Part shown: one piece after another, positions 1-11,320 of the stretch
Numbering within the stretch: the stretch's first letter is position 1
Layout of the letters: each line of letters starts with the position of its first letter
Source: Carex sylvatica
Taxonomy: Eukaryota; Streptophyta; Magnoliopsida; Poales; Cyperaceae
Direction of reading: 5' to 3'
Length of the DNA stretch: 24,056 bases
Assembly (NCBI GenBank): GCA_964058845.1
Contig: CAXKVR010000581.1
Span: forward strand, 1-24,056
The notes under the pieces: model-generated
Told to the model about the DNA's origin: nothing
Seen by the model: only the letters and a program-made list of their open reading frames with translations
The model's database searches: none
Program-made: the position numbers and the translations under genes

Positions 1-303
1 ACGGAATTGAAAGAACAGTTCAAAAATACTATCCCATATCAAAATCACGTAATAAATTTTATTTTCCCATAATGCACCAAAAATAGTTCAATAAAGACAA
101 TACAAAATGTACACCACCGCGACCACCTTAGGTCCCAACAACAATTAATAGTGCAATACCTATACTATGAACCAAACAATTCTTAACGGCAGATGCTGCC
201 TTGCACAAAATTTCAAGAGATAACTATACCAAAAAAGTAAGGATATGTAGAGACTTCATTTATGTAAAAGAATATCTATAGACTCTATACTATAGCTACG
301 GTT
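1..303 (-). other. 3' untranslated region / downstream flank of the PMT-like gene
   Basis: This AT-rich stretch follows the TAG stop of the methyltransferase gene on the minus strand. The minus strand carries AATAAA at 63-58, a candidate poly(A) signal about 240 nt after the stop. No other coding potential is visible. The true 3' end may lie outside the window. Confidence 0.5.
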
Positions 304-3300
304 CTAAGACAAGGGCGCTGTGCTAGTCTCAACCTCAGTGGGGCGCCACGTTGTCTTTTGAACACAAAGCAAACCTTCTTTCTCTTTTGTGTATGTCATT
401 CTGACCTCGTATTTTAGTGATTTTGCTATGCTCTCAATCTCATTTATGGTTTCGCTAGTGTCTCGCACAATCAACTTCCCTTCAGGTCTAAGCATCCGAT
501 CCACCTCAGCCATTAGCGGCAAAATATTGCATCTACAAGAAGCAAAAGGAAAGAGTGGCTTAAATATAGCAAACTCAGTACAGTACTGTAGATGGTAAAT
601 GTCAGATTTCTTTAGATTTTTTTCCTTTTTTCCTGGGCAATTTGGTGTTTATGTCAAGTTGTAGAAATATGACTTAATTAGTAATCATCTGCTGATATTG
701 CACTTTTCACTTTAAAAAATAATAAGGAATAATCTGTATCCCTGCAAAACCAGAATATAAATAATTGCCCATGTAACACATGTTGTAGATACCATCCAAA
801 CCTCATGAAAAAGCCTCCAAATAATGAAAAGGAACTTTGCATCTCTTTTTTCTTATTTCTTTCAGAGGGTACCAAAATTAAACTCCATTGTTTTCCTTTG
901 AACTATCTAGCATAAGAGTAGAATGGATGGCACATCTAATTTAATGAATGCCTAGGCATGTCATTTCTAGTTTTCAGGAGGGTACATGATTCCCTGGAGG
1001 ACTTGTAGAGGTACATGCATAATTGTCAGTATAATAAGAACTCCGGCTTTATACCCTAAGAGGAAAAAATAACAAGAATAAATTAGAAAACAAAAAAAGG
1101 AGCAGATCACTAACTTCTTCTTGATGCGAGAGAAGAGGTGGTCAGCATGAAGTAGGTCATAAGATCTAGGATATGTGTTGAAAGACTCACACCAGTTGTG
1201 GTACATACCAAACAAACCACGCTCATAAATTACTGGAAGTGTATCTGGTGAGTCGATAGGCACCACGTTCATCACCCACACCTTCATGTCCTTCAAAGCG
1301 GCTGCAAATCTGCAGAAATTTAACAAAGAGAGGAGTAAACAAGCATTCTGAATTTTAAGGATTAGATTACTGCACCAGCAATTGGTCTTGCCACCCAGCT
1401 TGAAGGGCTGCATGCACCACATAAAGTTACTGTCAGACAATGATTTTACAAGTAAAATGTAATTAACATTATGAAAATTGATAATCATTGTTTTTAGAAC
1501 ATAAGTAACAAATGCTTTCAAGGTTACTTACTACCAAGGAATGGTAAACACTAACCACATGTATACACTTCATAAGATAAGTTAATTAAATAAGTAATAA
1601 CAAATTCAAAAATTACAGTACTAGATAATAGTTCACAAATATATAAGAAAAGATGTTTCAACTTTATATCACAAATTTCCAAATGCTCATTGGTAGCATT
1701 GTTGACCTTTCAGATGTAACATACAAGAGAAAAGTAAAGGAGCAAATAAAAATAAAAATAAATAAATAAAACTTGAACAAATATTGATCTTAAAATCTTA
1801 CCCGCCATAAACAGCTCTCATGTCCATGACGTTCCTGATGTGGGACCAATCAATTCCCATGCCATTGATGTATGAATTGCTGACAACATGCTTCCAATGC
1901 GCATAATCAGCCTCAAAATCTTTAGGGGCAGGTTTGCCATACACACCAGTTTGCGATTCATTTAACCAGTACGGTGCCTTCACTGCTCTCTTAGGCCATT
2001 GTTCTGGCCACTTGGACCCACGCACATTAGGATCAACCGGTAGCTTGTGCATGCATGCTTTCAAAGATATGTTCCTACAAGAAATATATCCATTAAATAG
2101 GGCCAGTATTAACATTGCTTGCTTCCAATCAGTACATATGAAATCTTCTTAATTTCTATATTCTTGTTATTGATGAATATGTTATGCAATTCTTGTGCTA
2201 AAAAAGGTTGAAAACTGTAATCTTCAATAACAGGTCGCATTCTAAAAAAAAAGAATAGCAAAGTTTTGGACTACTCTACAGAATTTGGTTAAAAAATTTG
2301 AACAGTATTTGGTTTTAGGGTAAATTACTGTCAGTGATTTAATTCAATGTTTGTGAAAATTTCAAAAAATCGCATACATAAAAACAACTAATGTAATTTT
2401 ATTTGTAAAAATAATTACCAAGCTGCATTGGGATCATCAGATCCTTGGCACATCAGAGGACTGTTCTCTTTTCTTTGCTCATAGCATTTATTATCCGATG
2501 GTTTTTGATAGATGGCCAGACCGACCATATTTAGAGTGTCCTTTGTTTTCGTCACCATTTTCCAGCACATGGCTTTCATCAATTCAGACATTGCTGGATT
2601 ATTCAAAGAAAGAAGGTCTAATTATACCAACATTCTGTACCAATGAGTTCACAGTAATACCAGAGAGAAAACCTACGAGGGAACTAACCTTCCCAGATCT
2701 CAACATCTTCAGGTAGCTTTTGGTAAACAGGAGTAGCTGACCAGACAAAGTAACCACCAGGCCGTAACAATCGGTTCAACTCTAACAAAAGCATACCACC
2801 TGTAGAAGATTATTAAGATTTAAGTCAACGCTTACTTTTATTCGGTGCTAATTCCTAACAGAACAATCTGCATAACACAAACTTGTGCTTTCTGTGTAAA
2901 TACTATTTGGAGTCCGTGGAGGAAGTTTCAATTTACACATGAACTACAAATTGCAAGGACCCCAATCTTTCAGTGGTTGAACCCATTCAAGTTCCAGTAT
3001 GAACCAACTCAAGAGTTTGCACTTCTAATGCAACAAGAATGCAAGTTCCTTTCCAAACTAAAGCAATATCCCTTTAAAAAACAAAATTTTGTTGGTTTAA
3101 ACAGCCACAGGCATAATTTATGCACCAACAAAATGCTGGACAATTTTCATATTGTATATCCTTATGAACATGAAAATACAGCTACTTCACTTCCGTCTCC
3201 CTACTTTGAACATGTTCAGAAAATCTCAGATTTCCCATTTCCTCGCCTCCCAACTCCCTACTTCGAAATGAAAGTTTAGAAGTACAGAGAGCAGAGGAGT

Positions 3301-5970
3301 ACATTGGACATTTCCTTTATAGAAGTGTTCATTTTTATTACTACTTTATTACTACTTGCCTTTATTTTATGATTGTGATTGTGATTGAGTTTCATTTCTA
3401 ACCTACCCCAACTTGTTTGGGACTAAAGGCTTGGTTGTTGTTGTTGTTGTATAGAAGTGTTCAAGATGCTTTTTCTTTTGCAGGACTATACGTAGAAAAA
3501 ACAAAGATAAAAGGGAAAATATCTTACCATCTACATGCCATGGAACCCGGCAGCGGGCACAGTGAATGACATCAAAGGACAAGCTGGGGTAAGGGAGCCT
3601 CTTAGTTCCCATCACAGCTGAAATTGCAGGAATGCCCCTTTCTAGTGCAAATTGCACTTGAGCCTCATGTTCATCTTTAGGTGCAAAAGACATTGTCAAA
3701 ACATCTCTGTCGAACAGAAAACCACCGAAACTCGCCACCCCGCACCCAACATCTAGTACGACCCTAGCTTTCTTTCCCCATGCGATGTCTGGAAATGACT
3801 GTAACAGCCATGGAAGAGAAATTAGCACAACGAAAGAAAAAAATAATAATAAAAAAAAGAGAATGCTAGTTCTAATGAAATGAGCAGGTCAACTGGGTTA
3901 GTAGTACCTACGTTACCTTGGACATTTGTGGAATTCCTTGTGTGAAAAGATGTAGAGAAAATCAAGAACACAACAACAAAGGAACACAGATATCCAATTA
4001 ATAGCCCAACAAATATCTCAACTATGAATGTGATTGCCTCACCTAGTCGGGCCAAGTGAATTGCAATAACAACAGAAAGGCCAACAATGAGGATTGACTA
4101 AAATCCATCATGCTTGAATTGTATAATATGCAGTAATCAAACTATACTTGGATTTGGTCATTAAGCCATTTATCTACTATTATTCACATAAGACATCAGG
4201 ATGTATATACAATAAAAAAGAGAAGTAAAAGCAAACCTCTTGAATGTTATCAATGTAGTGGAGTGCACCATTTTTAAATTGGGTCCCACCACCAGGAAAA
4301 GAAAGGTACTCGCCAGAAACCTTGACCCAGTTCTGGTGTCCCTTTACATCTGCGAGCAAGGTATGAGGTACGTTGTGGTACCAAATCTGTATACAAATCA
4401 AATAATCACAAGTCAGGAAAAGAAACTCATCTTTACTAGATAGTTGCCTTTTACGGAGTTCCTAATTTGTGCAGTACTATAAAGCCCCCAGATGGCCTCT
4501 GAGTGATGTTTTAGGTCAAACCACATACATCATGATTTAACCATAAATGCATCAAGCCAAACTTAAACAAAAGTAACAAAAACCAATAATTAAATAATAA
4601 CAACAACGACGACGACAACAATAATGTTGGAAATAGCTCAGTATGGTGGATGGCTTTGGTCTAGTGCAATATGCTCCATATTGGTACCGCAACAGCACCA
4701 TACAAGACCAGTACCTGACCTGTAATTTAATTTTTTAAGGAGAAGTGACATGTAAATTTTAAACTACCTTATCCCTGCTGTGGGGCCATTCAATAGACCT
4801 CTTATATCCCTCAGGAAGGGGTACAAGGCATGTTGGCGCCTCATCAGGGCAATGCCTCTCTCTATGCTCATAATGCCCAGTCGTACGGAGCTTCTTTATA
4901 GCCACCTCATTGTCCAAGCAAGGAATATAATCTGTCCCAGCAGTTGTATTGCATAATTTCCAAGTAACTGCAATTGCATCGTTCTTGTTTCCTTTCTTAT
5001 TTCCTGAGGTTGATTGCATCTCCTTTTGATTCTTTGATTCGGCCGCTTGGGTAGAGAAGGTTCCATTTTGCGTGCTCGTCTCATTTAGAAGCTCTGATTG
5101 GGCCCCATTAGGGAAAGACTCCTTAGTAGGGGTATCAGTGTTATTTTGTTCTAAGGTAAGTTCCTTTTCTACTGTCTCTATGCTGCTGTTGGGTTCAGGT
5201 TGGTTTTCACTGGTCATAGTCTCCGTGCTGAAGCCTTTATCATTCTCTGAGTTATTGTTTTCATCATTGCTAGTATTTTGTTCAGGGCCCCTCTCAACAA
5301 TCTTCTCGGTGGAACTTTCAGAACCACTTTCAGTTTCTGAAGTTTTGTTTTGGCTAATTAATTCTTGAGTGCCTTCCCCTGGTGTAACCAACTCCCCACC
5401 CTCAGTCTTACCATTTTCATCATCAAATTTTGGCATGCCATTTTCCCCCTTTGCATCTTCACTAGGCTTATTTTCAGTATCATCCTTGCTTTCATTTCCA
5501 CCCTTGGTATCCTCGCTTGGCTTAGAGGAATTTTCTTCTTCAATCTTCTCATCAGATTTCTCTGTCACCTTTTGAGGCACATTTTGCTCATCAGAAGAAA
5601 CGGAATCATTTCCATTTTCACTTTCACTTTCATTTCCATTTTCCTTTTTGTTTTCACTTTCATTTCCATCACCCTTCTTGTTTTCAGTTTCATTTGAGGT
5701 GCTCTCGGAGTTTGTGTCAGTATTAGTATCCTCTTGTTGGGTATTAGTCGGTACAACCACCGGCTGCTCTTCACTTGTGACAATAGACTCGGTTTCTGAG
5801 ACTGGTTCATCTGTCTGAGATTTTCTTTCTGATGGGAGACTAGCAGGTGTGAACGTTGATGATGTTAGCATCCACACCCCTACTAAGACAAGGGCAACAA
5901 ATACAACAAATGTGGCTGTCGAGTAGCTACTCGACGGCCGCCTACTTGGATTTCTCTCAAATAAAGCCAT
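304..5970 (-). CDS. Probable methyltransferase PMT24/25/26/27-like (QUASIMODO2 family), complete, 8 coding exons
   Basis: Coding exons on the minus strand, 5' to 3': 5970-4768, 4386-4237, 3798-3528, 2799-2689, 2593-2419, 2074-1802, 1309-1115, 532-304. All introns are GT-AG, and the sum is 2607 nt (868 aa plus stop) with phases that match at every junction. The protein has a short basic N-terminus, a membrane segment at about residues 20-35 and a long acidic stalk to about residue 330. The stalk is rich in E, S, N, K and T and has a near-repeat of KPSED(T/A)KG. The methyltransferase-like domain (the DUF248/Methyltransf_29 family) follows, with the SAM-binding motif VLDVGCG at about 465-471, then [35 protein letters not shown] and LLHADHLF. 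Proteins of this family are Golgi type II membrane proteins implicated in pectin methylation and cell adhesion. The substrate of this subgroup is inferred, not shown. The long stalk is typical of PMT24-27; 868 aa is slightly longer than I recall for the Arabidopsis relatives. Donors of exons 2 (GTTTGC), 4 and 7 (GTTAGT) are weak but are required by protein continuity. Confidence 0.93.
2800..3527 (-). other. Intron 3 of the PMT-like gene (728 nt)
   Basis: This is one of the longer introns of the gene; the leader intron is slightly longer if real. Besides the SINE it holds an antisense open frame of 144 codons (2845-3279, plus strand) that resembles nothing I know and has no domain or signal. 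I regard that frame as chance. The remaining sequence is featureless. Confidence 0.7.
3318..3463 (+). mobile_element. Au-type SINE 3' end inserted in intron 3 of the PMT-like gene, with 14-bp target-site duplication
   Basis: The body (3332-3449) ends in CCCCAACTTGTTTGGGACTA, AAGGCTTGG and a (TTG)n tail, the hallmark 3' end of plant Au SINEs. It is flanked by the perfect 14-bp direct repeat TATAGAAGTGTTCA at 3318-3331 and 3450-3463. The element lies antisense to the host gene. At about 118 bp it is shorter than a full Au SINE of about 180 bp. No tRNA-like A and B boxes are evident at its 5' part, so it is probably 5'-truncated. Confidence 0.8.
4594..4624. repeat. AAC/GAC-type trinucleotide microsatellite in intron 1 of the PMT-like gene
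   Basis: A run of AAT, AAC and GAC triplets lies inside the intron between coding exons 1 and 2. It is a simple-sequence repeat with no coding role. Confidence 0.6.
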
Positions 5971-6760
5971 CTATAGTAATAGAAAATGAAAGATAGTTGT
6001 TAAATGATGGACGCTGAATGTAAGAATTTAGATTTGTTTAAATATCTTGCTGGCTAACTTATAAAATGAACTGGTGGACAATTATTTGGTACTATGTGTT
6101 CTATTTGTTCCTTTAAATATTTCATTCTTGTAATTGTTCCAAACATAGTTTCTCAGATCGATACATGTATAATTGTGCCAATATCTACATTTTTCTTTTC
6201 TTTTAATTACTTTCTTTACCCTTTTCTCTCTCTTCTTTTCTTTTTCCCCTCTTTTTATTGATTATAAAAGGCCTGACATTGTTCAAGTTAACAATACTAT
6301 TCTATTCTTTGATTGAAATGGAAGTTGTTGCTTAATTCAGGCCATGTATTGTTACCAAGATATTGCGACTATTTGGTCGATAAAATCAAATGGAAAGTAT
6401 GAAACCAAGAAGGCAATTTCATTGAAATTACAATCTAAATTACAGCTTACCAAAAAACAAATTACCAAATAAATGTCCTTATTCTCTTTTTTGGCCTAAA
6501 ATTAAACCTTCAAATTAACTTAATAACATCACATTTAACAGCTCCAAAAAGCTCACCAAAGCTAGCTAAAAATCCCAAATCAGACCAAGCAAAGAGAAAC
6601 GTTCATTTTCCTAACTCTCGCAGCATCAAAAGGACGGATCTACATTAACCTCATTCATATCGCAATCATGTCAATATGATAAATCAAAATAAATGAACGA
6701 ACCTAGATTCTAACTACCCAAAGCGAGAGATGAGCAGAGCAGATCTAGGCTGCGCACTAC
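5971..6760 (-). other. Probable 5' leader intron of the PMT-like gene
   Basis: On the minus strand the bases directly before the start codon read TTACTATAG followed by ATGGC, a pyrimidine-rich stretch and an acceptor that abuts the ATG. A good upstream donor, AGAGAG|GTAGTG, lies at 6761/6760 at the end of a GA-rich stretch like a plant 5' leader. This gives a 790-nt leader intron. The plus strand at 6195-6255 is a long pyrimidine run, so the transcript would be purine-rich there. No transcript evidence is available; other donors nearby are possible. Confidence 0.45.
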
Positions 6761-7330
6761 CTCTCTTTCTCTGCTCTCGTTACAAAAACAAAATGCAAAA
6801 CAATTAGACAAAGATGTTAACCTTTTCGTGGATCCAGGATAAGTGAAAAGGAGGTTGAATCCAAACGGTCTCGCTTTGTCTGTAAAAGAAATTTTAGGGA
6901 TTTTGTTTGCTTTAATACAATTCGCGCGCAGTGAGATCCAAAATAAAATATTGCACCCGGTCTATGACAAATGGGAGAGCTTAACGCTCACTGAACTGAA
7001 CCATATCTTCGAATTGCATGTGGGTCCCACTTGTAAGAGAATTGGTCGATGCATTCCTGTTGGTGTACCGGTATTTTCTCCCGAACATGGAGTTGGATCA
7101 CCAGGAGACCCCCTGCCTTAATTAAGCAAAATCCAAAATGTAGAAGAAATTTAGAAGAACACGGACTATATTTGTACACAAAAAACTTTATTCAAATTAG
7201 ACCACGTGTCAGTATAAAATCATAAACTGAACGATTTGAGCGGGGTGTTTGCAATGCTTAGCTGAGGATGATAAAGACAGGACACCTCAGCAACCATAAA
7301 ATCAATTATATTTACTGAAATACCCTTAAA
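6761..7330 (-). promoter_or_regulatory. Putative 5' non-coding exon and promoter region of the PMT-like gene
   Basis: The GA-rich leader lies near 6761-6780 on the minus strand. The region upstream holds a G-box (CACGTG, 7203-7208) within CCACGTGTCA, a typical bZIP/bHLH binding core, and AT-rich TATA-like stretches around 7211-7219. I cannot place the transcription start. The open frames here on both strands look random. Confidence 0.35.
7203..7208. promoter_or_regulatory. G-box (CACGTG)
   Basis: This is a perfect palindromic CACGTG with flanks C-CACGTG-TCA, which resembles an ABRE/G-box site. It lies about 440 nt upstream of the inferred leader-intron donor. A six-base match can arise by chance, so its function is inferred from position only. 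Confidence 0.3.
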
Positions 7331-7568
7331 CAATAGATGCTTTGCAGCTTTGGGAGAGAAGATTGTAACCGACAATGAGGATTTGGAGAAAATCCGAGGC
7401 TAATTTCGGAGGAGTGGGGCGGTGGGACCTCACTGCAAAAAATGCAGAAGTTCCGGATCCACCGATCAAGCATAGATAATTGCGCTTACGACCAGATTCT
7501 CTTAAGCAAGAAGTTGGTGGCATGTGCATGGCTTTCCCGAGACGCCGCAAGGAATTTTTTTTTTTTTG

Positions 7569-7728
7569 AAGATAAATCGGATTCAATTTTTTTTCAATTT
7601 CAAGTATTAATGAGAAATACTTCAGTTAAATTTTCAATTTCTCCAGTGATGTCTTTTTAAGATAAAACGGATTCATTTTTTTTTCAAATTCAATTATTAA
7701 CGAGAAATAATTCAGTTAAATTTTCAAT
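7569..7728. repeat. Two diverged direct copies of about 70 bp, 90 bp apart
   Basis: Copy 1 is 7569-7638 and copy 2 is 7659-7728. Both run from AAGATAAA(T/A)CGGATTCA through GAGAAATA and TTCAGTTAAATTTTCAAT with scattered substitutions. This looks like a local tandem duplication. No gene is associated with it. Confidence 0.75.
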
Positions 7729-8173
7729 CTGGGTCCTGGGACTTCTCAAATGAAAAATATTACTTTCAGTCATTATATAGAAAAAAACTAACGTGTAATG
7801 TCGGGAGCTGTAACTTCTGACAAAACCGTACGATGCAAAATACTTTAAAAGTTAGAAGAAGAAAAAAACAGAGATAGAATCATAGAACTAATGAAAGATA
7901 GTTTTTGTTGTTATGTTGAGAAAGTTAAAATGTCAATTAGGAATTATGGTCTTTTATTTGGTATCTGTATGCTCATGCGACAATATCTGTCAATTAATAT
8001 GTTAAAAAGAACATAACACAACAAATCACTATTTAGACTAAATTTTTAAGCAGTGTTATGTTGACTGGTGACTGGTGAATGATAGCATTACACAAAATTG
8101 AAAAATTAACAAAAATAAAAATTACAAAATGCAGGTGCCGCATACAAAGAAAACTATTTTTTTGTTTGGTAAA

Positions 8174-8330
8174 TTTTTTTTTTTTGAAAGTCCGCAATTG
8201 CATTAATCTAATGATTTACAAATTAACTATTACATAGGTTTCTTTTATTTAAATTAAGAAGCATTAAAATCTATACATTAAACTACTTGTACAATCATCT
8301 AATTTGTTATGTCAGAAAATAAAAGATACG
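8174..8330 (-). mobile_element. Possible 3' tail of a LINE (minus strand), decayed
   Basis: On the minus strand a sequence ending TTAATGCAATTGCGGACTTTC is followed directly by A12 (8185-8174), the look of a plant non-LTR retrotransposon 3' end. No reverse-transcriptase coding is left upstream, and I see no clear target-site duplication. The upstream limit is a guess. Confidence 0.25.
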
Positions 8331-8538
8331 TGTAATCAGAAAATACAAATTGGTTTATTCGCATCCAAATAGCAAGTAGGTGGGTCTTTCGATTTTATTC
8401 TCTGATAATGTATACGCAGCAGTAAATTCTTCAAGTTGCATAGCTCGCGGACTACGCCACGTCGAGCCCTTCATTGAGGACAAAATGTCTTCTTCTTTTC
8501 AAATTCGACGTTGCCAAGAGGAATTCACAGCCAAGAGA

Positions 8539-8735
8539 CACTGAATCAAACCAGATCGAAATAATCACCACTCAGAGAGAAGGAAGAAGAGGAACTGATC
8601 AAATCGAACCAGGACAGTCACCACTCAGCCGATATGGCACTGAATCAAATCGGAATCGGAAACTAAATCAATCGGATCAAGACAATCACCACTGAGAGAA
8701 GGAGAAAGAAGAAAGAGAGAAAGAAAGAGATAACT
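8539..8735. repeat. Imperfect direct repeats leading into a GA-rich tract
   Basis: CACTGAATCAAA occurs at 8539-8550 and 8638-8649. AATCACCACT followed by GAGAGAAGGA recurs near 8563-8584 and 8683-8704, with a weaker middle copy. From 8693 the plus strand becomes a purine run of GA and GAA units. This resembles a 5' leader, but no gene follows. Confidence 0.55.
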
Positions 8736-10173
8736 CTTTGCGTTCTCGTCATCAGCAACAATCAAAAAGCACATATCTTATTCACATATAGATATAGTAG
8801 ATACTATGAGGTGGAATGAATTCACAAAACCTAAGTCTAACTCGGAGAGTCGAGACAAACAGAAAAGACAACAAGTAGCGGAACACTTAAACAAAGTCAT
8901 TTGCTTAATTGAGACAAAACAAGATGAACCGGGCTGAGGAGAAGAGAGAGGGGACGAGTGGATGGGCAGGGTGGAGTAGCTGGCCACAAATCGAGTCTCA
9001 AATCTTTGTCTTTGTTTTCACCTTCTGGATAGCCCTTTTTTCCTTATGTGCGGTGTTTTCTATGGACGGTAAAGTTTACAACTTGGTAATTGTGAGAGAT
9101 AGATTTTTTGGATATGGAAATTCACAAATTAATTTATTGTAACCCATACCCTTGAATATGCCTGAGAATGTCCTGAAATAAATGTTGAAAAAGATATTTA
9201 TAGAAAATTATAGTATTTTATTTTCTTTTTTAAAACTTGTTGTCAATAATATTTTTTTTTTGGTAATGATTATTGATAAATGTGTGATTAATTCTAATAA
9301 TCTAAAGTCTAATAGATAAAATATAATAATAGTTAAGAAAAATAAAAAATATATAATTAAAAGTAAAAGTTGTCATAAAAAAAATTGTAAAAAAATAATC
9401 TATAATTAAATAAATTCATTTTTTATGAAGATAGATAAAAAAAATTGATAGCATGCAAATGAGGTGGCATGTAGAAAAAAAATTATGTCCAACCATGTGT
9501 TAATTTTGTCATGCATTTGTGTGAAAATTTTATTCTGATATATTTTCGAGATATTTCAGAATTCAAAACCAATGTGCACGTTTTGAGATATGAATCCCAT
9601 GTCATCAAAATTCTCATCAGTTTACAAAGTATAGGCCGTCGGAAAGCCCTAAACTTGATTAGCAGAATATTGTAATTGGAGTGGAAACATGAGAGGATAC
9701 AACGCACAGATAGGGGAAGCGATCCAATCATACAGGTGAACCGATCATAGACAGTAATCCCTGTTGGCAGGAAAAAACGGAACATTGACTCTCACTCGAA
9801 GTGAGCGTGACACACAGCTCTTTGACTCTTCTGATTCGCTTTTTTCTTTTTAAGAGATTCAATTCCGAGCCGCTGAAAACAATTCCCAACCACCGAATCC
9901 TTTGTCGGTGATCTGAATCACGGAATTTAGACGGTTGGATGGGAAATAAGACTTGAGAATAGGTCCGACGTTTGTCGGATCTACTTTTGGTTTGACGAGT
10001 TGAAATATGGTTCTATCTATTTTAAAATTTGTATGTTGTGGGTTTTTGCTTTAATTTATGTGCACACATATTTTAAGACGGATCCAACGGTTATGGAGTT
10101 CATTGAAACTAAAAATAAGTTCAATGCTTCATTCTTAGAAAATAAACATGTTGTGATTTCAAAGAATCAGAAT

Positions 10174-11320
10174 CCATTTCCCCGATTTTTTTATTTATAT
10201 CAAAAAAAATAATCAAAGTTGGACGGGATTTTAAAATCTACTCAAATAGGAAAAATATTTTACGGTAATTCAATCTAAAACCGGAATTTATTTTTCAGAT
10301 TTTAGAACTCCAAAACAGTGGCTAAAAAAAAAAAAAAAAAACCGTAAAAAAAAAATTCCGGTTTCAATTTTTTTCTTTCTTTATTTAGATTTTTTTATTT
10401 AAATAGAAATATTTTTTTTATTGAAATATTAGAAATATTTAATATATTTCTTTAAAAATAGATGGAATACTATATAATTTAATATATTAGAAAGACTACT
10501 ACAAATAACTAGGATCAACATTTTTGATGCCAGATTTTTTGCGGCTATAGTAAAAATTAATATATTTATTAATGTGTTCTTGGAAAAAAATAAAAATGTT
10601 TGGATTCTCAGTTATTGATCCCGGTTCAAAAATCACTTCTTAGTAAATACAAAAAATACTATTTTCTTTCTGGTACATTTAATTTCTAAAAAAGTGGTAT
10701 CTATTTTTGAAAAAAAAAACAAATTTTTTAATTTATTTAATGATTGTTATTAAAAAGAATTCTCAAAATAGATACAACTTTTTATTAATTAAATGTACTA
10801 AAAGGATCACAATCTTTTTTGTATTACCTAGAAGTGACTTTTAAACCGGGATCAATAACTCAGAATCCAAACATTTTTATTTTTTTTCAATAACTCATAA
10901 AGAAATATATTAATTTTTATTTACAGCCACAAAAAATTCAACAAGAAAAATATTGATCCGGGTTATTTGTAGCAATTTTTCTGATAAATCAAATTATATA
11001 GTATTCCACATATTTTTCAAAGAAATATATTAAATATTTCTAATATTTTAATACAAAAAATAAATAAATTATAAATATTTCTATTTAAATAAGAAAAATC
11101 TGAAAAAGAAAAAAATGTTGAAACCGAAATTTTTTTTTACGGTTTCACTCTTTTTTTTAGCCGTTGTTTTGGAATTCTAAAACCGGAAAAAAAAATTTCG
11201 GTTTTAGACTGAATTACCGAAAAAAAAAATTCCGGTTTAGATAGATTTCGAAATCCTATCCAGCTTTAGTTATTTTTTGAAATTTTTTTTTATTATATAA
11301 ATATAAAATCGGCCATTTCC
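10174..11320. mobile_element. Foldback (long-TIR) DNA transposon, Mutator-like, non-autonomous, 1131 bp
   Basis: The element (10182-11312) is a giant imperfect inverted repeat. The left arm runs from 10182 to about 10710 and the right arm from about 10761 to 11312, with a loop of about 50 bp. The termini read CCGATTTT. It is flanked by the perfect 8-bp direct repeat CCATTTCC (10174-10181 and 11313-11320). Arms can be followed end to end with substitutions and small indels, through shared blocks such as AATATTAGAAATATTTAATA, ATGTTTGGATTCT and GTTATTGATCCCGG. It has no open frame of note. Long arms and an 8-9 bp duplication fit a TIR-MULE derivative; a hAT origin is less likely. Confidence 0.85.

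Larger units (their letters stand above)
7331..10173. other. Intergenic region without a recognisable gene
   Basis: This is AT-rich DNA with short random open frames. It holds a roughly 70-bp direct duplication (7569-7638 and 7659-7728), a possible LINE 3' tail (about 8174-8330), an imperfect repeat leading into a GA-rich tract (8539-8735), and a very AT-rich stretch at 9190-9470. No conserved protein motif is seen on either strand. Confidence 0.6.

Noticed and set aside
2845..3279. 144-codon plus-strand open frame inside intron 3 of the methyltransferase gene
   Set aside because: It has no recognisable domain or motif, lies wholly within an intron of the opposite strand, and is not larger than chance could give in this window.
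4630..4650. A-box-like TAGCTCAGTATGGTGG in intron 1 of the methyltransferase gene, suggesting a tRNA or SINE head
   Set aside because: No B-box (GGTTCGANNCC) lies at the required distance, and no cloverleaf can be drawn.
5072..5697. Plus-strand open frames across the methyltransferase's first exon
   Set aside because: These are shadow frames of the low-complexity acidic stalk on the minus strand; their Ser/Phe/Ile-rich translation is just the antisense of Glu/Asn/Lys codons.
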